Shown in pieces: positions 26,665-35,818 of a DNA stretch of 64,000 nt. Below the pieces are notes generated by a model, which saw nothing but the letters and a program-made list of their open reading frames with translations, had not been told where the DNA came from and searched no databases. The DNA is from Algoriphagus terrigena DSM 22685. GTDB lineage: Bacteria; Bacteroidota; Bacteroidia; Cytophagales; Cyclobacteriaceae. Position numbers and translations under genes: made by a program. The DNA is taken from assembly GCF_000429445.1 (NCBI RefSeq), contig NZ_AUBW01000026.1, positions 1-64,000 on the forward strand. The letters run 5' to 3'. How positions within the stretch are numbered: the first letter of the stretch is position 1; every line of letters begins with the position of its first letter.

Positions 26665-27951
26665 ATGAAACGACGGAACTTTATCCATATGTCAGCTTTA
26701 GGAGCAGGATCATCCCTTTTGGCCGCAGGCTCCGCTTTTGGAGCTACCGAGCCACCATCCACCAATTCACAACTTGATCGATTGACTTCCCGGGTGGCGG
26801 ATGTGGTCCCGATCTCTCTGGAAGAGCGAAAAGCCCGCGTGGCAAAAGCACAGGAATTGATGGCAAGAAATGGCTTTGCGGCCATCGTACTCGACTCCGG
26901 CACCACGATGAACTATTTCACAGCGATGACCTGGGGACAAAGCGAGCGTCCGATGGTAGCGGTGATTCCTGCCAAAGGGGAAGTGAGCTATATCTGCCCG
27001 AAATTTGAAGAAGACCGGCTGGAGGAGATGCTCGCGACGGGAACCAAACTTGGAGACAAGATTTACCCGTGGGAAGAGGACGAAAGTCCCTATGAGCAAA
27101 TCAAAAAGGCCATTTTAGACTCTGGAGCCCAATCCGGCAAGATAGGAATGGAGGAGCGGGTTCGATTCTTCATTGCCGATGGAGTGCGCAAAGTCGCCAC
27201 CAATTTTGAAATCGTCAGTGCGGATCCTGTCACGATTCCTTGTAGAATTATCAAATCCAAAGCGGAAATTGCCTTGATGCAGATCGCCACAGATTATACC
27301 ATTGAAGCAATGAAATTTGGATTTGCGGCGCTGAAAGATGGAGAATCCCCTTCCCTTTTTTCGTCTGCAGTCGCCCAAGCGCACCAGAAAATGGGTGCAA
27401 GACATGCTTTTGCCTTGGCCAACTCTGGCCCCGCGTCTGCGTTTCCCCACGGAAGCTCTCAGCCTCAAATCTTGAAAAAAGGAGACGTCGTTCTGGTGGA
27501 TTGCGGTGCGCTCGTGCAGGGATACAACTCAGATATCAGCCGTACGATTGTATTTGGAGCGGAGCCGACGGCTCGGCAGCTGGAGATTTGGAACCTGGAA
27601 AAAGAGGCCCAAGCGGCGGGCTTCAAAGCGGCGCAGCTCGGAGCTCCTCTGGAGGCAGTGGATGCCGCTGCGCGAAAGGTGATTACCGATGCCGGATTTG
27701 GACCGGACTACAAGCTTCCCGGCCTGCCACACCGTACCGGTCACGGGATCGGCATGGATGGCCACGAATGGGGCAATGCCGTCAGAGGCAACAAACAAGT
27801 CCTGGAGCCGGGCATGTGTTTCAGCATCGAGCCCAACATTTCGATTGTGGGAGAATTTGGAGTTCGACACGAAGACTGCGTCTATATGACCGCGAACGGG
27901 CCGGTTTGGTTTTCCCAACCCAGTCCGTCGATCACACAGCCTTTTGCCTAA
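26665..27951 (+). CDS. M24 family Xaa-Pro peptidase, exported
   Basis: Start ATG 26665 gives MKRRNFIHMSALGAGSSLLAAG, a twin-arginine-like signal. The 428-residue protein has a creatinase-type N-domain (about 45-180) and an M24 pita-bread catalytic domain. Metal ligands are visible: Asp in VLVDCGA, Asp in NSDISRTI, His in HRTGHGIGMDGHE, Glu in FSIEPNIS and Glu in RHEDCVY. It probably removes N-terminal residues next to proline from peptides in the periplasm after folded export by Tat. The gene stands alone upstream of uvrA. Confidence 0.92.
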   Translation: MKRRNFIHMSALGAGSSLLAAGSAFGATEPPSTNSQLDRLTSRVADVVPISLEERKARVAKAQELMARNGFAAIVLDSGTTMNYFTAMTWGQSERPMVAVIPAKGEVSYICPKFEEDRLEEMLATGTKLGDKIYPWEEDESPYEQIKKAILDSGAQSGKIGMEERVRFFIADGVRKVATNFEIVSADPVTIPCRIIKSKAEIALMQIATDYTIEAMKFGFAALKDGESPSLFSSAVAQAHQKMGARHAFALANSGPASAFPHGSSQPQILKKGDVVLVDCGALVQGYNSDISRTIVFGAEPTARQLEIWNLEKEAQAAGFKAAQLGAPLEAVDAAARKVITDAGFGPDYKLPGLPHRTGHGIGMDGHEWGNAVRGNKQVLEPGMCFSIEPNISIVGEFGVRHEDCVYMTANGPVWFSQPSPSITQPFA

Positions 27952-28062
27952 GTAAATAGAAGGGAACCAATTGTCGCATTTTGGGTTACAATCTTTGAGC
28001 TGGGATCGCTCTTCCCTTCAAAAAATTGTACCTTCGCTCCTTAGTTAATTCCCCCCTTTCCA

Positions 28063-30894
28063 ATGAGTCAAACCCCTGCTTCACAGGAAGAATATATTGA
28101 AATTTTTGGTGCCCGAGAGCACAACCTGAAGAATCTGGACATCAAGATCCCGCGCAACAAGCTGGTGGTGGTGACCGGACTTTCGGGCAGCGGAAAGAGT
28201 TCGCTGGCCTTTGATACGATCTATGCCGAAGGGCAGCGTCGCTATATGGAGAGCTTTTCGGCCTATGCGCGCTCGTTTTTGGGAGGGATGGAGCGACCGG
28301 ACGTGGACAAGATCAACGGCCTCTCGCCGGTGATTGCCATCGAGCAAAAGACCACTTCCAAGAATCCCCGCTCGACTGTCGGCACCGTGACAGAGATCTA
28401 TGACTTCATGCGTCTGCTCTACGCGCGCGCAGGGGAGGCTTATTCCTATCTGACGGGAAAAAAGATGATCCGTCAGACCGAGGATCAGATCATCGAGCAG
28501 CTGTTTTCAAAGTTTTTGGATAAAAAACTATACATCCTCGCACCAGTGGTCAAAGGGCGAAAGGGACACTACCGGGAGCTTTTTGAGCAGATCCGAAAGA
28601 TGGGCTTTTCCAAGGTCCGAGTAGACAATGTTGTCATGGACATAGTGCCCAAGATGCAGCTCGACCGGTACAAGATTCACGACATCGAGATCGTCATCGA
28701 CCGCATAGTGGCGGAAGAATCCGACCGATTTCGTATCACTCAATCACTGAAAGCCGGTTTGCAACACGGCAAAGGAGTGATCATGATCCGTGAGGAAAGC
28801 GGAGAGATCCATCATTTTTCAAAATACCTGATGGATCCCGAGACGGGCTTGTCTTACGATGAACCCGCACCTAACTCATTTTCATTTAACTCTCCCTACG
28901 GAGCCTGTCCCACCTGTAATGGACTGGGAATCACAGAAGAAATTACCCAAGAGAGCATCATTCCAGATCCTAGTCTGAGCATCACCCGTGGTGGAATCGC
29001 GCCGCTGGGAGAATACCGGGACATCTGGATTTTCAAGAAGATTGAAGCCATCCTAAAGCACTACAAATGCAGCATGAGCACACCGATCCGGGATCTGCCG
29101 GAGGAAGTGGTGCAGGTGTTGCTCTATGGCGACAAAGTGGAAGTCGCAGTGGATTCGGTGAAATACCCGGGGACGAAATGGACGACGACTTTCGAAGGGA
29201 TTGTCAATTTCCTTCAGAAATATCAAGAGGGATCTTCCGACAAAATCCAGGACTGGGTCAGTGAATTCACCATCACCCAAACCTGCCCCGATTGCCATGG
29301 CTATCGATTGAAAAAAGAAGCTTTGCACTTCAAGATCGACGAAAAGCACATCGGCGAACTTGCTGTGATGGATATTCGAAGTCTGTCCGAATGGTTTGAT
29401 GGGCTGGAGGATCGCATGACAGAGAAGCAACAGCTCATCGGTGCCGAGGTCTTGAAGGAAATCCGAAAACGGATCGGATTTTTGCTGGATATCGGACTGG
29501 ATTACCTGTCGCTGAACCGACCCCTGCGGACACTTTCCGGTGGAGAGGCCCAGCGAATCCGCTTGGCTACCCAGATTGGAACCCAGCTCGTCGGCGTACT
29601 TTATATTTTGGATGAACCGAGCATCGGGTTGCACCAGCGGGATAACGAGAAACTGATCAAGGCGCTCCAAAGCCTTCGCGATCTTGGTAATTCGGTGCTG
29701 GTTGTAGAGCATGACAAGGACATGATGCTGGCTTCTGACTTTGTGCTCGACATGGGCCCTGGAGCGGGTCGACATGGAGGACATGTGGTTGCTGCAGGCA
29801 AGCCAAGCGAGATCTTCAACAACGGCTCGGTGACCGCGAGATACCTGAGTGGGAAGCTCGGTCTTCCGATTCCCAAAGAGCGGAGAAAAGGGAAAGGCAA
29901 AAGCCTCATCCTGAGCGGTGCTACTGGGAACAACCTAAAAAATGTCACTTTGGAACTCCCATTGGGCACTTTGATCCTAATCACGGGTGTATCCGGCAGT
30001 GGAAAAAGTACGCTGATCCACGAGACACTGTATCCGATCTTGAATCGGGAATTTTATAATTCCAAAAAAGAACCGATGCCCTTCAAGAGCATCGAAGGCC
30101 TGAAGGAACTCGACAAAGTCATCGAAGTGGACCAGTCTCCGATCGGGCGGACTCCGCGGTCGAACCCGGCCACCTACACCGGAGTTTTCTCCGATATCCG
30201 TACGCTCTTTACCGAGCTGCCCGAAGCGAAAATCAGGGGCTATAAACCCGGACGGTTTTCATTCAACGTCAAAGGTGGCAGATGCGAGGACTGTGAAGGT
30301 GCGGGAATGAAACTGATCGAGATGGACTTTCTCCCCGATGTGCACATTCCATGCGAAACCTGCAAAGGCAAGCGCTACAACCGTGAGACCTTGGAAATCC
30401 GATTCAAGGGCAAGTCTATCTCCGACGTGCTGGACATGACCGTGGAGCAGGCGGTGGAGTTTTTTGAGTTTCAACCTAAGATCCTGAGAAAGATAAAAAC
30501 ACTGAGTGAGGTTGGATTGGGTTACATCACCCTCGGCCAGCATGCGACGACGCTGTCCGGCGGGGAAGCCCAACGGGTCAAGCTTGCAACCGAGCTTTCG
30601 AAAAAGGACACTGGAAAGACCTTCTACATCCTCGACGAGCCGACAACGGGCTTGCACTTCCAAGACATCGACCTCTTGATGGGTGTGTTACAAAAGCTGG
30701 TGGACAAAGGGAATACCGTCCTGATCATCGAGCACAACCTCGACGTGATCAAAGTGGCTGACCGTGTCATTGACCTAGGGCCTGAGGGCGGAAACAAAGG
30801 CGGGACAATCGTGGTGCAGGGAACACCCGAAGAGGTCGCTGCTCATCCTCGAAGTCATACCGGCAGGTTTCTCAAGCTTGAGCTAAACTCCTGA
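28063..30894 (+). CDS. uvrA: Excinuclease ABC subunit UvrA
   Basis: DNA damage sensor of nucleotide excision repair. At 943 residues it has the standard layout: two ABC ATPase halves with Walker [15 protein letters not shown] and [14 protein letters not shown], signature motifs [13 protein letters not shown] and [13 protein letters not shown], and zinc-binding cysteine pairs in CPTCNG/CPDCHG and [16 protein letters not shown]. No residue expected for activity appears to be missing. It is transcribed alone; uvrB and uvrC are not in the window. Confidence 0.98.
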   Translation: MSQTPASQEEYIEIFGAREHNLKNLDIKIPRNKLVVVTGLSGSGKSSLAFDTIYAEGQRRYMESFSAYARSFLGGMERPDVDKINGLSPVIAIEQKTTSKNPRSTVGTVTEIYDFMRLLYARAGEAYSYLTGKKMIRQTEDQIIEQLFSKFLDKKLYILAPVVKGRKGHYRELFEQIRKMGFSKVRVDNVVMDIVPKMQLDRYKIHDIEIVIDRIVAEESDRFRITQSLKAGLQHGKGVIMIREESGEIHHFSKYLMDPETGLSYDEPAPNSFSFNSPYGACPTCNGLGITEEITQESIIPDPSLSITRGGIAPLGEYRDIWIFKKIEAILKHYKCSMSTPIRDLPEEVVQVLLYGDKVEVAVDSVKYPGTKWTTTFEGIVNFLQKYQEGSSDKIQDWVSEFTITQTCPDCHGYRLKKEALHFKIDEKHIGELAVMDIRSLSEWFDGLEDRMTEKQQLIGAEVLKEIRKRIGFLLDIGLDYLSLNRPLRTLSGGEAQRIRLATQIGTQLVGVLYILDEPSIGLHQRDNEKLIKALQSLRDLGNSVLVVEHDKDMMLASDFVLDMGPGAGRHGGHVVAAGKPSEIFNNGSVTARYLSGKLGLPIPKERRKGKGKSLILSGATGNNLKNVTLELPLGTLILITGVSGSGKSTLIHETLYPILNREFYNSKKEPMPFKSIEGLKELDKVIEVDQSPIGRTPRSNPATYTGVFSDIRTLFTELPEAKIRGYKPGRFSFNVKGGRCEDCEGAGMKLIEMDFLPDVHIPCETCKGKRYNRETLEIRFKGKSISDVLDMTVEQAVEFFEFQPKILRKIKTLSEVGLGYITLGQHATTLSGGEAQRVKLATELSKKDTGKTFYILDEPTTGLHFQDIDLLMGVLQKLVDKGNTVLIIEHNLDVIKVADRVIDLGPEGGNKGGTIVVQGTPEEVAAHPRSHTGRFLKLELNS

Positions 30895-30956
30895 AATTGA
30901 CGCGAAAATCAACGGTCTCGCCCTTCTATCAAAATTAAAGCCGGCAATACTCCCCC

Positions 30957-32042
30957 ATGTCTACCTTTGCGCCAGTTATGAACAGAGTAAGGCTTTACTG
31001 GGTATTGCAGATTATAGGTTGGGGAAGCTTTGCCTTTGTCAATGTCTTTTTTGCCTCTCTTTCGCAGGGTATTTCGGCCGTCCAGATTTGGGCATTTGTC
31101 GTTCTGGCTGCTTTTTACCTGATTTCTACCCACGCGCTCCGTCATGTGGTCAAAGAATACGGATGGTTTCGGCTTGGGATTTTCCAACTTTTGGTCCAGA
31201 CGATCCTTGGTTTGCTGGTGCTGTCTGTAGCCAATGTGCTGGCTCAAATCCTGATCAACCTGGCTTTTGGTACGCTGAAACCAGAGGATGATTTTAGGTC
31301 GCTGGTGATCGCCGTCAACCTGTTCGTCAGTTTCCTGTATTACGCATTTTGGTTCTTGCTTTACTTTTTGTTCCACTTTCTGGACAACTACAACAACGGC
31401 CTGCGATACGAGGCAAAGATCAATGAGATCCGGCTCAACCATCTGAAGAACCAGTTGAATCCGCATTTCATCTTCAACGCACTGAATTCTGTCCGGGCGC
31501 TCGTCGATGAGGATCCCAACAAAGCCAAGTCGGCGATTACTAAGATCTCCAACATGCTTCGGTTTTCGCTCATGATGGACAAAAAGCAGGTCATTGATTT
31601 TGCCGAGGAACTGGCCACCGTCAAAGACTATCTCGCGCTGGAGTCGATCCGGTTTGAAGAGCGACTAGAAGTCGTCTATCACATCGAAGACGAAGCCTAC
31701 AGCTACAAAATCCCCCCGATGATGCTCCAGACCATCGTGGAAAATGCCATCAAACATGGCGTATCCAATTTGGTCAAGGGTGGATTGATCGAGATCAAAT
31801 GCCGGGAGGGACTCGAGAACGAGCTGTATATCCAGGTGAAAAACAGCGGTTACCTCAATCCCAATGCCTCCAAGTCCAAACGCGACGAAGGCGGACATGG
31901 AATCGAAAATACCCGCCAGCGTCTCAAACTCCTCTATGGAGATCAGGCCAGCTTCCGGATTTTCAACTCAGGAAGCCAATTCGTGATCACCGAAATCAAA
32001 ATTCCCAAACAAAGAGTTACTTTAGAATATCAAACTCAATAA
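30957..32042 (+). CDS. LytS-type sensor histidine kinase
   Basis: A 361-residue membrane kinase with four membrane helices in the first ~145 residues and no extracytoplasmic sensor domain. The His_kinase (PF06580-type) motif LNHLKNQLNPHFIFNALNSVRALV contains the phosphorylated His, followed by the ATPase N-box VENAIKHGV and G-box GGHGIENTRQRL. It pairs with the LytTR regulator two bases downstream. The start could instead be ATG 30978 (MNRVRLYW), because the first codons contain a strong -7-like element, TACCTTTG at 30962-30969. Confidence 0.92.
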   Translation: MSTFAPVMNRVRLYWVLQIIGWGSFAFVNVFFASLSQGISAVQIWAFVVLAAFYLISTHALRHVVKEYGWFRLGIFQLLVQTILGLLVLSVANVLAQILINLAFGTLKPEDDFRSLVIAVNLFVSFLYYAFWFLLYFLFHFLDNYNNGLRYEAKINEIRLNHLKNQLNPHFIFNALNSVRALVDEDPNKAKSAITKISNMLRFSLMMDKKQVIDFAEELATVKDYLALESIRFEERLEVVYHIEDEAYSYKIPPMMLQTIVENAIKHGVSNLVKGGLIEIKCREGLENELYIQVKNSGYLNPNASKSKRDEGGHGIENTRQRLKLLYGDQASFRIFNSGSQFVITEIKIPKQRVTLEYQTQ

Positions 32043-32044
32043 CG

Positions 32045-32776
32045 ATGAGAGCCATTGTAATAGACGACGAAAGACTAGCGCGCAAAGAATTGATCAATCT
32101 ACTCAACCAGCTGGAAACGGTAGAAGTGATCGGCGAAGCGGTCAACGTAGACGATGCCAAAGAGAAAATCGAGCAACTTCAGCCCGATGTGATCTTCCTC
32201 GACATCCAAATGCCCGAGAAAACAGGCTTTGACCTACTGGAAGAGCTGGATCATGTGCCCCACGTGATCTTCACGACTGCGTACGACGAATACGCGCTGA
32301 AGGCGTTCCAAGTGAATGCGCTGGACTATCTACTGAAGCCCATAGAGCCCAAGAGGCTGGAAGATGCGATCAACAAATTGCTGGGCAAGATCGAGGAAGT
32401 TTCAAAAAGAGACGACGAATCCTCGGTCAACCAAAAGAAACTGACACTGGAAGATCAGGTTTTTGTCAAAGACGGAGACCGTTGCTGGTTTGTGAGACTT
32501 TCGAATGTTCGCCTGTTTGAATCCGACGGGAACTATATCAAAGTGTATTTTGACAACTTCAAGCCGATGATTCATAAGTCGCTCAACGCACTCGATGAGC
32601 GCCTGGATGAGAAGTCTTTCTTTCGCGCCAGCCGCAAGCATATCATCAATCTCGGATGGGTAGAGGGCATTGAGCCTTGGTTCAACGGAGGCTTGGTCGT
32701 CACACTCAAAGGTGGCGACAGAATCGAAGTGAGTCGGCGACAAGCTGCCCGCTTTAAGGAAATGATGAGCCTCTAG
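32045..32776 (+). CDS. LytTR family response regulator
   Basis: Partner of the upstream kinase; its ATG lies two bases past the kinase stop. The 243-residue protein has a receiver domain with acidic pair DDE near residue 8, phospho-acceptor Asp in VIFLDIQMPEKTGFD (about residue 57), the Thr and Lys of the switch (FTTAYDEYALKAF, LLKPI), then a LytTR DNA-binding domain (about 140-243) with ESDGNYIKVYF and FFRASRKHIINLGWVEGIEP. LytTR proteins bind direct repeats upstream of targets; none was identified nearby. Confidence 0.93.
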   Translation: MRAIVIDDERLARKELINLLNQLETVEVIGEAVNVDDAKEKIEQLQPDVIFLDIQMPEKTGFDLLEELDHVPHVIFTTAYDEYALKAFQVNALDYLLKPIEPKRLEDAINKLLGKIEEVSKRDDESSVNQKKLTLEDQVFVKDGDRCWFVRLSNVRLFESDGNYIKVYFDNFKPMIHKSLNALDERLDEKSFFRASRKHIINLGWVEGIEPWFNGGLVVTLKGGDRIEVSRRQAARFKEMMSL

Positions 32777-32897
32777 GATTTTTGTAGACAAAAAAAGGCA
32801 TTTGATTTTCCGAAGAAAATTTTGACATTAGGGGAACTGTTGGTTTCGTAGTAGCGGAGCCAGTTATCACCCCTATTAGCTATCAATTGCTCAACTT

Positions 32898-33653
32898 ATG
32901 AAAGAAGAACGAATTCTGATTGTCGAGGACGACTTAAGTATTGCAGAGAATATCCAGGAAATACTTGAGCTCTTGGGCTACGTGAATATCGACATCGCCA
33001 ACTCCGCGAATCAGTGCATCAAGGTCATCAAAAAATATCGGCCGGATCTGATTTTCATGGATATCAAGCTGAAGGGTGACAAAGACGGAATCGAGCTGGG
33101 CGAGATTGTGAAGCAGATGGTGGATGCGCCGCTTGTATTTGTGACTTCCTACAGTGATCCGACGATCATCGAGCGCGCCAAGCGAATCGCTCCGGCAGGC
33201 TTCATCGTGAAGCCGTTCAATACGAATGACATCCACGCGATCGTGGAGATTGTGCTCTATAACAAGCGCACCAAGCCAGCGCCGGAAGCGGCGGTCGTGA
33301 AGACTGGCAACGAAAGCCCCTATCTGGTCAATGATGCGGTTTTTATCAAAGCCGACAACGCCTTTGAGCGGGTTCAGTACGACGATATTTTCTATGTGGA
33401 GGCCAATGGCAACATGGTGACCATCTTTACCAAAAACCGTGACTACAGCATCCGGAAATCCATGAAGGAGATCGAAGACATACTTCCTTCCCATTTGTTT
33501 CTACGGGTTCAAAAGTCCTATATCCTCCATCTCGGACAGATCGAGAGCTTCAATACCAAAGAGATCATGCTCAGACAGGGAGGCGTAATCCAGGTAGGAA
33601 GGCAATATTACAACAGCTTCCTGGCCAAGCTGAACACCATCACTGAAAGTTAA
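32898..33653 (+). CDS. Second response regulator with LytTR domain
   Basis: A 251-residue regulator in its own transcription unit, 121 bases after the first. The receiver domain has ILIVEDDLSIAENIQ and the phospho-acceptor Asp in LIFMDIKLKGDKDGIEL (about residue 55), as in chemosensory or hybrid-kinase receivers rather than in the first regulator. A LytTR domain follows (about 150-251) with EANGNMVTIFTKN and FLRVQKSYILHLGQIESF. Its cognate kinase is not obvious; the local LytS kinase or an unlinked kinase could phosphorylate it. Confidence 0.9.
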   Translation: MKEERILIVEDDLSIAENIQEILELLGYVNIDIANSANQCIKVIKKYRPDLIFMDIKLKGDKDGIELGEIVKQMVDAPLVFVTSYSDPTIIERAKRIAPAGFIVKPFNTNDIHAIVEIVLYNKRTKPAPEAAVVKTGNESPYLVNDAVFIKADNAFERVQYDDIFYVEANGNMVTIFTKNRDYSIRKSMKEIEDILPSHLFLRVQKSYILHLGQIESFNTKEIMLRQGGVIQVGRQYYNSFLAKLNTITES

Positions 33654-33690
33654 AAAGACAACACACTCTATCTTTGGAGGGAAAACAAAA

Positions 33691-33711
33691 AGGCGGGTAA
33701 AAACCCGCCTC
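33691..33711. terminator. Bidirectional terminator between LytTR gene and the small minus-strand unit
   Basis: Arms AGGCGGGT and ACCCGCCT with a four-base loop, A-rich on the left and T-rich on the right. It can end the plus-strand regulator gene and the minus-strand small transcript. Confidence 0.75.
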
Positions 33712-33761
33712 TTTCGATTAACCAAACAATCAACCAAATTAACCCTTACGGATAATTGTCT

Positions 33762-33869
33762 TTAACAAGTCCCGGAATCCTGGGACTTTTCTGTTTTGTA
33801 GATGTTTACCTGAAGTTTCTCAGGACTTTTGTCAGTAGCGAATCCGATCTGTGGAGTTGGTTTAGTCAT
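33762..33869 (-). CDS. Possible 35 aa peptide (second ORF of small unit)
   Basis: A 35-codon reading frame whose ATG overlaps the stop of the 41 aa ORF as ATGA, suggesting coupled translation. The peptide (MTKPTPQIGFATDKS..., ending SGTC) is polar, with a C-terminal cysteine, and has no recognised family. It ends about 50 bases before the terminator at 33691-33711. The frame is too short to prove coding by itself; position within a unit that has a promoter and terminator is the main support. Confidence 0.3.
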   Translation of the reverse strand: MTKPTPQIGFATDKSPEKLQVNIYKTEKSQDSGTC

Positions 33870-33991
33870 TTCAAATCGGGCAGTTGCTGTGCAAGGCTGG
33901 TTTCAGATTTTGCTTTGAGCACGATAGTGATTGCCATTGCAAATCCCAGTGCCGCACAGACGTTTTTTTGAGAAAAGGTTGCAGTAGTCAT
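33866..33991 (-). CDS. Possible 41 aa peptide (first ORF of small unit)
   Basis: A 41-codon frame starting at ATG 33991, about 70 bases after a consensus promoter read on the same strand. It encodes MTTATFSQKN, a hydrophobic stretch (about residues 11-24, VCAALGFAMAITIV) and a polar tail ending QQLPDLK. It could be a small membrane peptide or a leader peptide; no family is recognised. It overlaps a 71-codon plus-strand frame that lacks supporting signals. The whole transcript could equally act as a small RNA. Confidence 0.35.
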   Translation of the reverse strand: MTTATFSQKNVCAALGFAMAITIVLKAKSETSLAQQLPDLK

Positions 33992-34060
33992 GGCAGTAAT
34001 AATGTTGGTTTGTTTTGTATATCACCTTATGCCAAAAGGCGACCAAACTTTAAAAACCCC

Positions 34061-34114
34061 CAAAAATAGCGTAGGAGGCACTTTTTCCAAAAATCACTGT
34101 ACGGTTCCGTACAG
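34061..34114 (-). promoter_or_regulatory. Consensus promoter with adjacent palindromic operator
   Basis: Read on the minus strand: a perfect inverted repeat CTGTACGG-N2-CCGTACAG (34097-34114), five bases later TTTG (-33, 34088-34091), exactly 19 bp of spacer, then TATTTTTG (-7, 34061-34068). The two boxes match the Bacteroidota TTTG-N19-TAnnTTTG consensus completely. A second smaller inverted repeat (CACTG-C-CAGTG) lies at 34117-34127. The palindrome next to the -33 box suggests a dimeric regulator. Confidence 0.65.
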
Positions 34115-34189
34115 CACACTGCCAGTGGCGGACAATATTTCGAAAAGTGAAAAGTTACACGAGAGATAGGAAATTCTTAGAGTTTAACA

Positions 34190-34215
34190 AAAAAGCTCCC
34201 GGTTAGAGGAGCTTT
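34190..34215 (-). terminator. Intrinsic terminator of the phoH-like gene
   Basis: Arms AAAGCTCC and GGAGCTTT around an eight-base loop, followed by T on the minus strand, 29 bases after the stop of the PhoH-like gene. Confidence 0.75.
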
Positions 34216-34243
34216 AACTAAACAGGAGCAAAAGTTCTTAGAG

Positions 34244-35593
34244 CTACAACAACTCATTCGCAAGATTGGCCAGCTCAGACCGTTCGCCTTTCTCCAGCTT
34301 GATATGCGCATAAAGCGGGTGATCCTTCACCCGATCGATCAGGTACGACAATCCATTGGACTGCGAATCCAAATAGGGCGTGTCGATCTGGAAGACGTCG
34401 CCGGTGAAGATGATCTTGGTGTTTTCCCCAGCCCGGGATATGATCGTCTTGATCTCATGCGGAGTCAGGTTCTGTGCCTCATCCACGATGAAGAAGATAT
34501 TGGAAAGCGAACGACCCCGGATATACGCCAAAGGCTGTATGACCAATTTTTCTTGGTTCACCAGTTCGGTGATCTTCTGGAATTCCTTGTCGGTCTCCTT
34601 GTATTGATTTTGGATAAACTTCAGGTTGTCCCAGAGCGGCTCCATGTAGGGATTGAGCTTGGACTTGATATCACCGGGCAGGTAGCCGATGTCTTTGTTG
34701 GAGAGCGGCACAATAGGTCGGGCCAGGAAGATCTGCTTGTACTCTCTTCGCTGCTCCAGCGCGCCAGCCAAAGCCAAGAGCGTCTTTCCTGTTCCTGCCA
34801 CGCCCTGGATCGAGACCAGTTTGATGGCTGGGTTCATGATTGCGTGCAGCGCAAAGGTCTGCTCGGCATTCTTGGGCTTGATGTTGTAAGCCAAGCGCTT
34901 ATCCACGCGCTCCAGTACGCTTTCCTCCGAATTGTAGTAAGACAACACCGAGTTTTTCTCGTTTTTCAGGATGTAAAAGGCATTTGACTTTCGCTTTCGT
35001 GTGCCCAGGACATTTTTAGCTTCGATATACCCTTGCTCATAGAGCTTGTTGATCGCATCGGGATCCACGTCATCCAGCACGTACTTTCCGGTGTTTTCGA
35101 GTTCGGTTATGTTTTTGATCTTCCCCGTCTCGTAGTCTTCGGCGTTTACATTCAGCGACTTGGCCTTGAGTCTCAGGTTGATGTCTTTGGACACCAGGAT
35201 GACCTTTCGGGTCTTCTCAGTCTCCATGAGATGCACCGCGACATTGAGGATTTTGTTGTCGTTTTTGTCGTCCCCAAAGATCTCTACGGCATTCCTCTCA
35301 TTTTTTGGATGCTGCATCATCACCTTGAAGTTGCCCTTGGTCTTCCCGTTGAGCGGCGTCCATTCGTGAATCATGTGGTCAGCGGACAGCTTATCCAACA
35401 ATCGGATAAACTCCCGCGCCTCAAAATTCTTGGTGTCGTTGCCCTTCTTGAACTGGTCAAGCTCCTCCAGCACGGTGATCGGTATTACCACGTCGTGCTC
35501 GGCAAAATTCATGATGGAGTTGTGTGCATAGAGGATCACGGACGTGTCCAGCACAAAGATTTTCCGATCTTTATCGGACTTGGCTCTAGGCAT
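34244..35593 (-). CDS. PIN-PhoH fusion protein (PhoH2/YlaK type)
   Basis: A 449-residue protein with an N-terminal PIN nuclease domain (KIFVLDTSVILYAHNSI, then acidic residues in VLEELDQFKKG and VILVSKDINLRLKAK) and a C-terminal PhoH ATPase with Walker A GVAGTGKTLLALA, the RPIVPL motif and Walker B NIFFIVDEAQNLTPHEIKTI. PIN-PhoH proteins are RNA helicase/RNase enzymes. It is transcribed alone and ends at an intrinsic terminator. Confidence 0.92.
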   Translation of the reverse strand: MPRAKSDKDRKIFVLDTSVILYAHNSIMNFAEHDVVIPITVLEELDQFKKGNDTKNFEAREFIRLLDKLSADHMIHEWTPLNGKTKGNFKVMMQHPKNERNAVEIFGDDKNDNKILNVAVHLMETEKTRKVILVSKDINLRLKAKSLNVNAEDYETGKIKNITELENTGKYVLDDVDPDAINKLYEQGYIEAKNVLGTRKRKSNAFYILKNEKNSVLSYYNSEESVLERVDKRLAYNIKPKNAEQTFALHAIMNPAIKLVSIQGVAGTGKTLLALAGALEQRREYKQIFLARPIVPLSNKDIGYLPGDIKSKLNPYMEPLWDNLKFIQNQYKETDKEFQKITELVNQEKLVIQPLAYIRGRSLSNIFFIVDEAQNLTPHEIKTIISRAGENTKIIFTGDVFQIDTPYLDSQSNGLSYLIDRVKDHPLYAHIKLEKGERSELANLANELL

Positions 35594-35818
35594 GCGCAGG
35601 AAAATTGTAGTGGTACTGAGTAGAATTAATTTAGAAAAATATCCCCATCAAAAGCTAGGAAACCCCAAGAAATAATGGTTAACAATTGTCAAACAGGGGT
35701 AGGAGATTGAGTATCAAAATGATAAAAATGGGTTGGAAGGTGGTAAAGCTCAAAAGTTGCAAAGTTCGTGGACCAAACCTTGCAACTTTAGAACCTTGCA
35801 ATTTTTAAACTTCAAATT

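Noticed and set aside
33756-33971. 71-codon plus-strand frame after the second LytTR regulator
   Set aside because: Starts after a terminator with no promoter signal, and lies opposite the better supported minus-strand unit.
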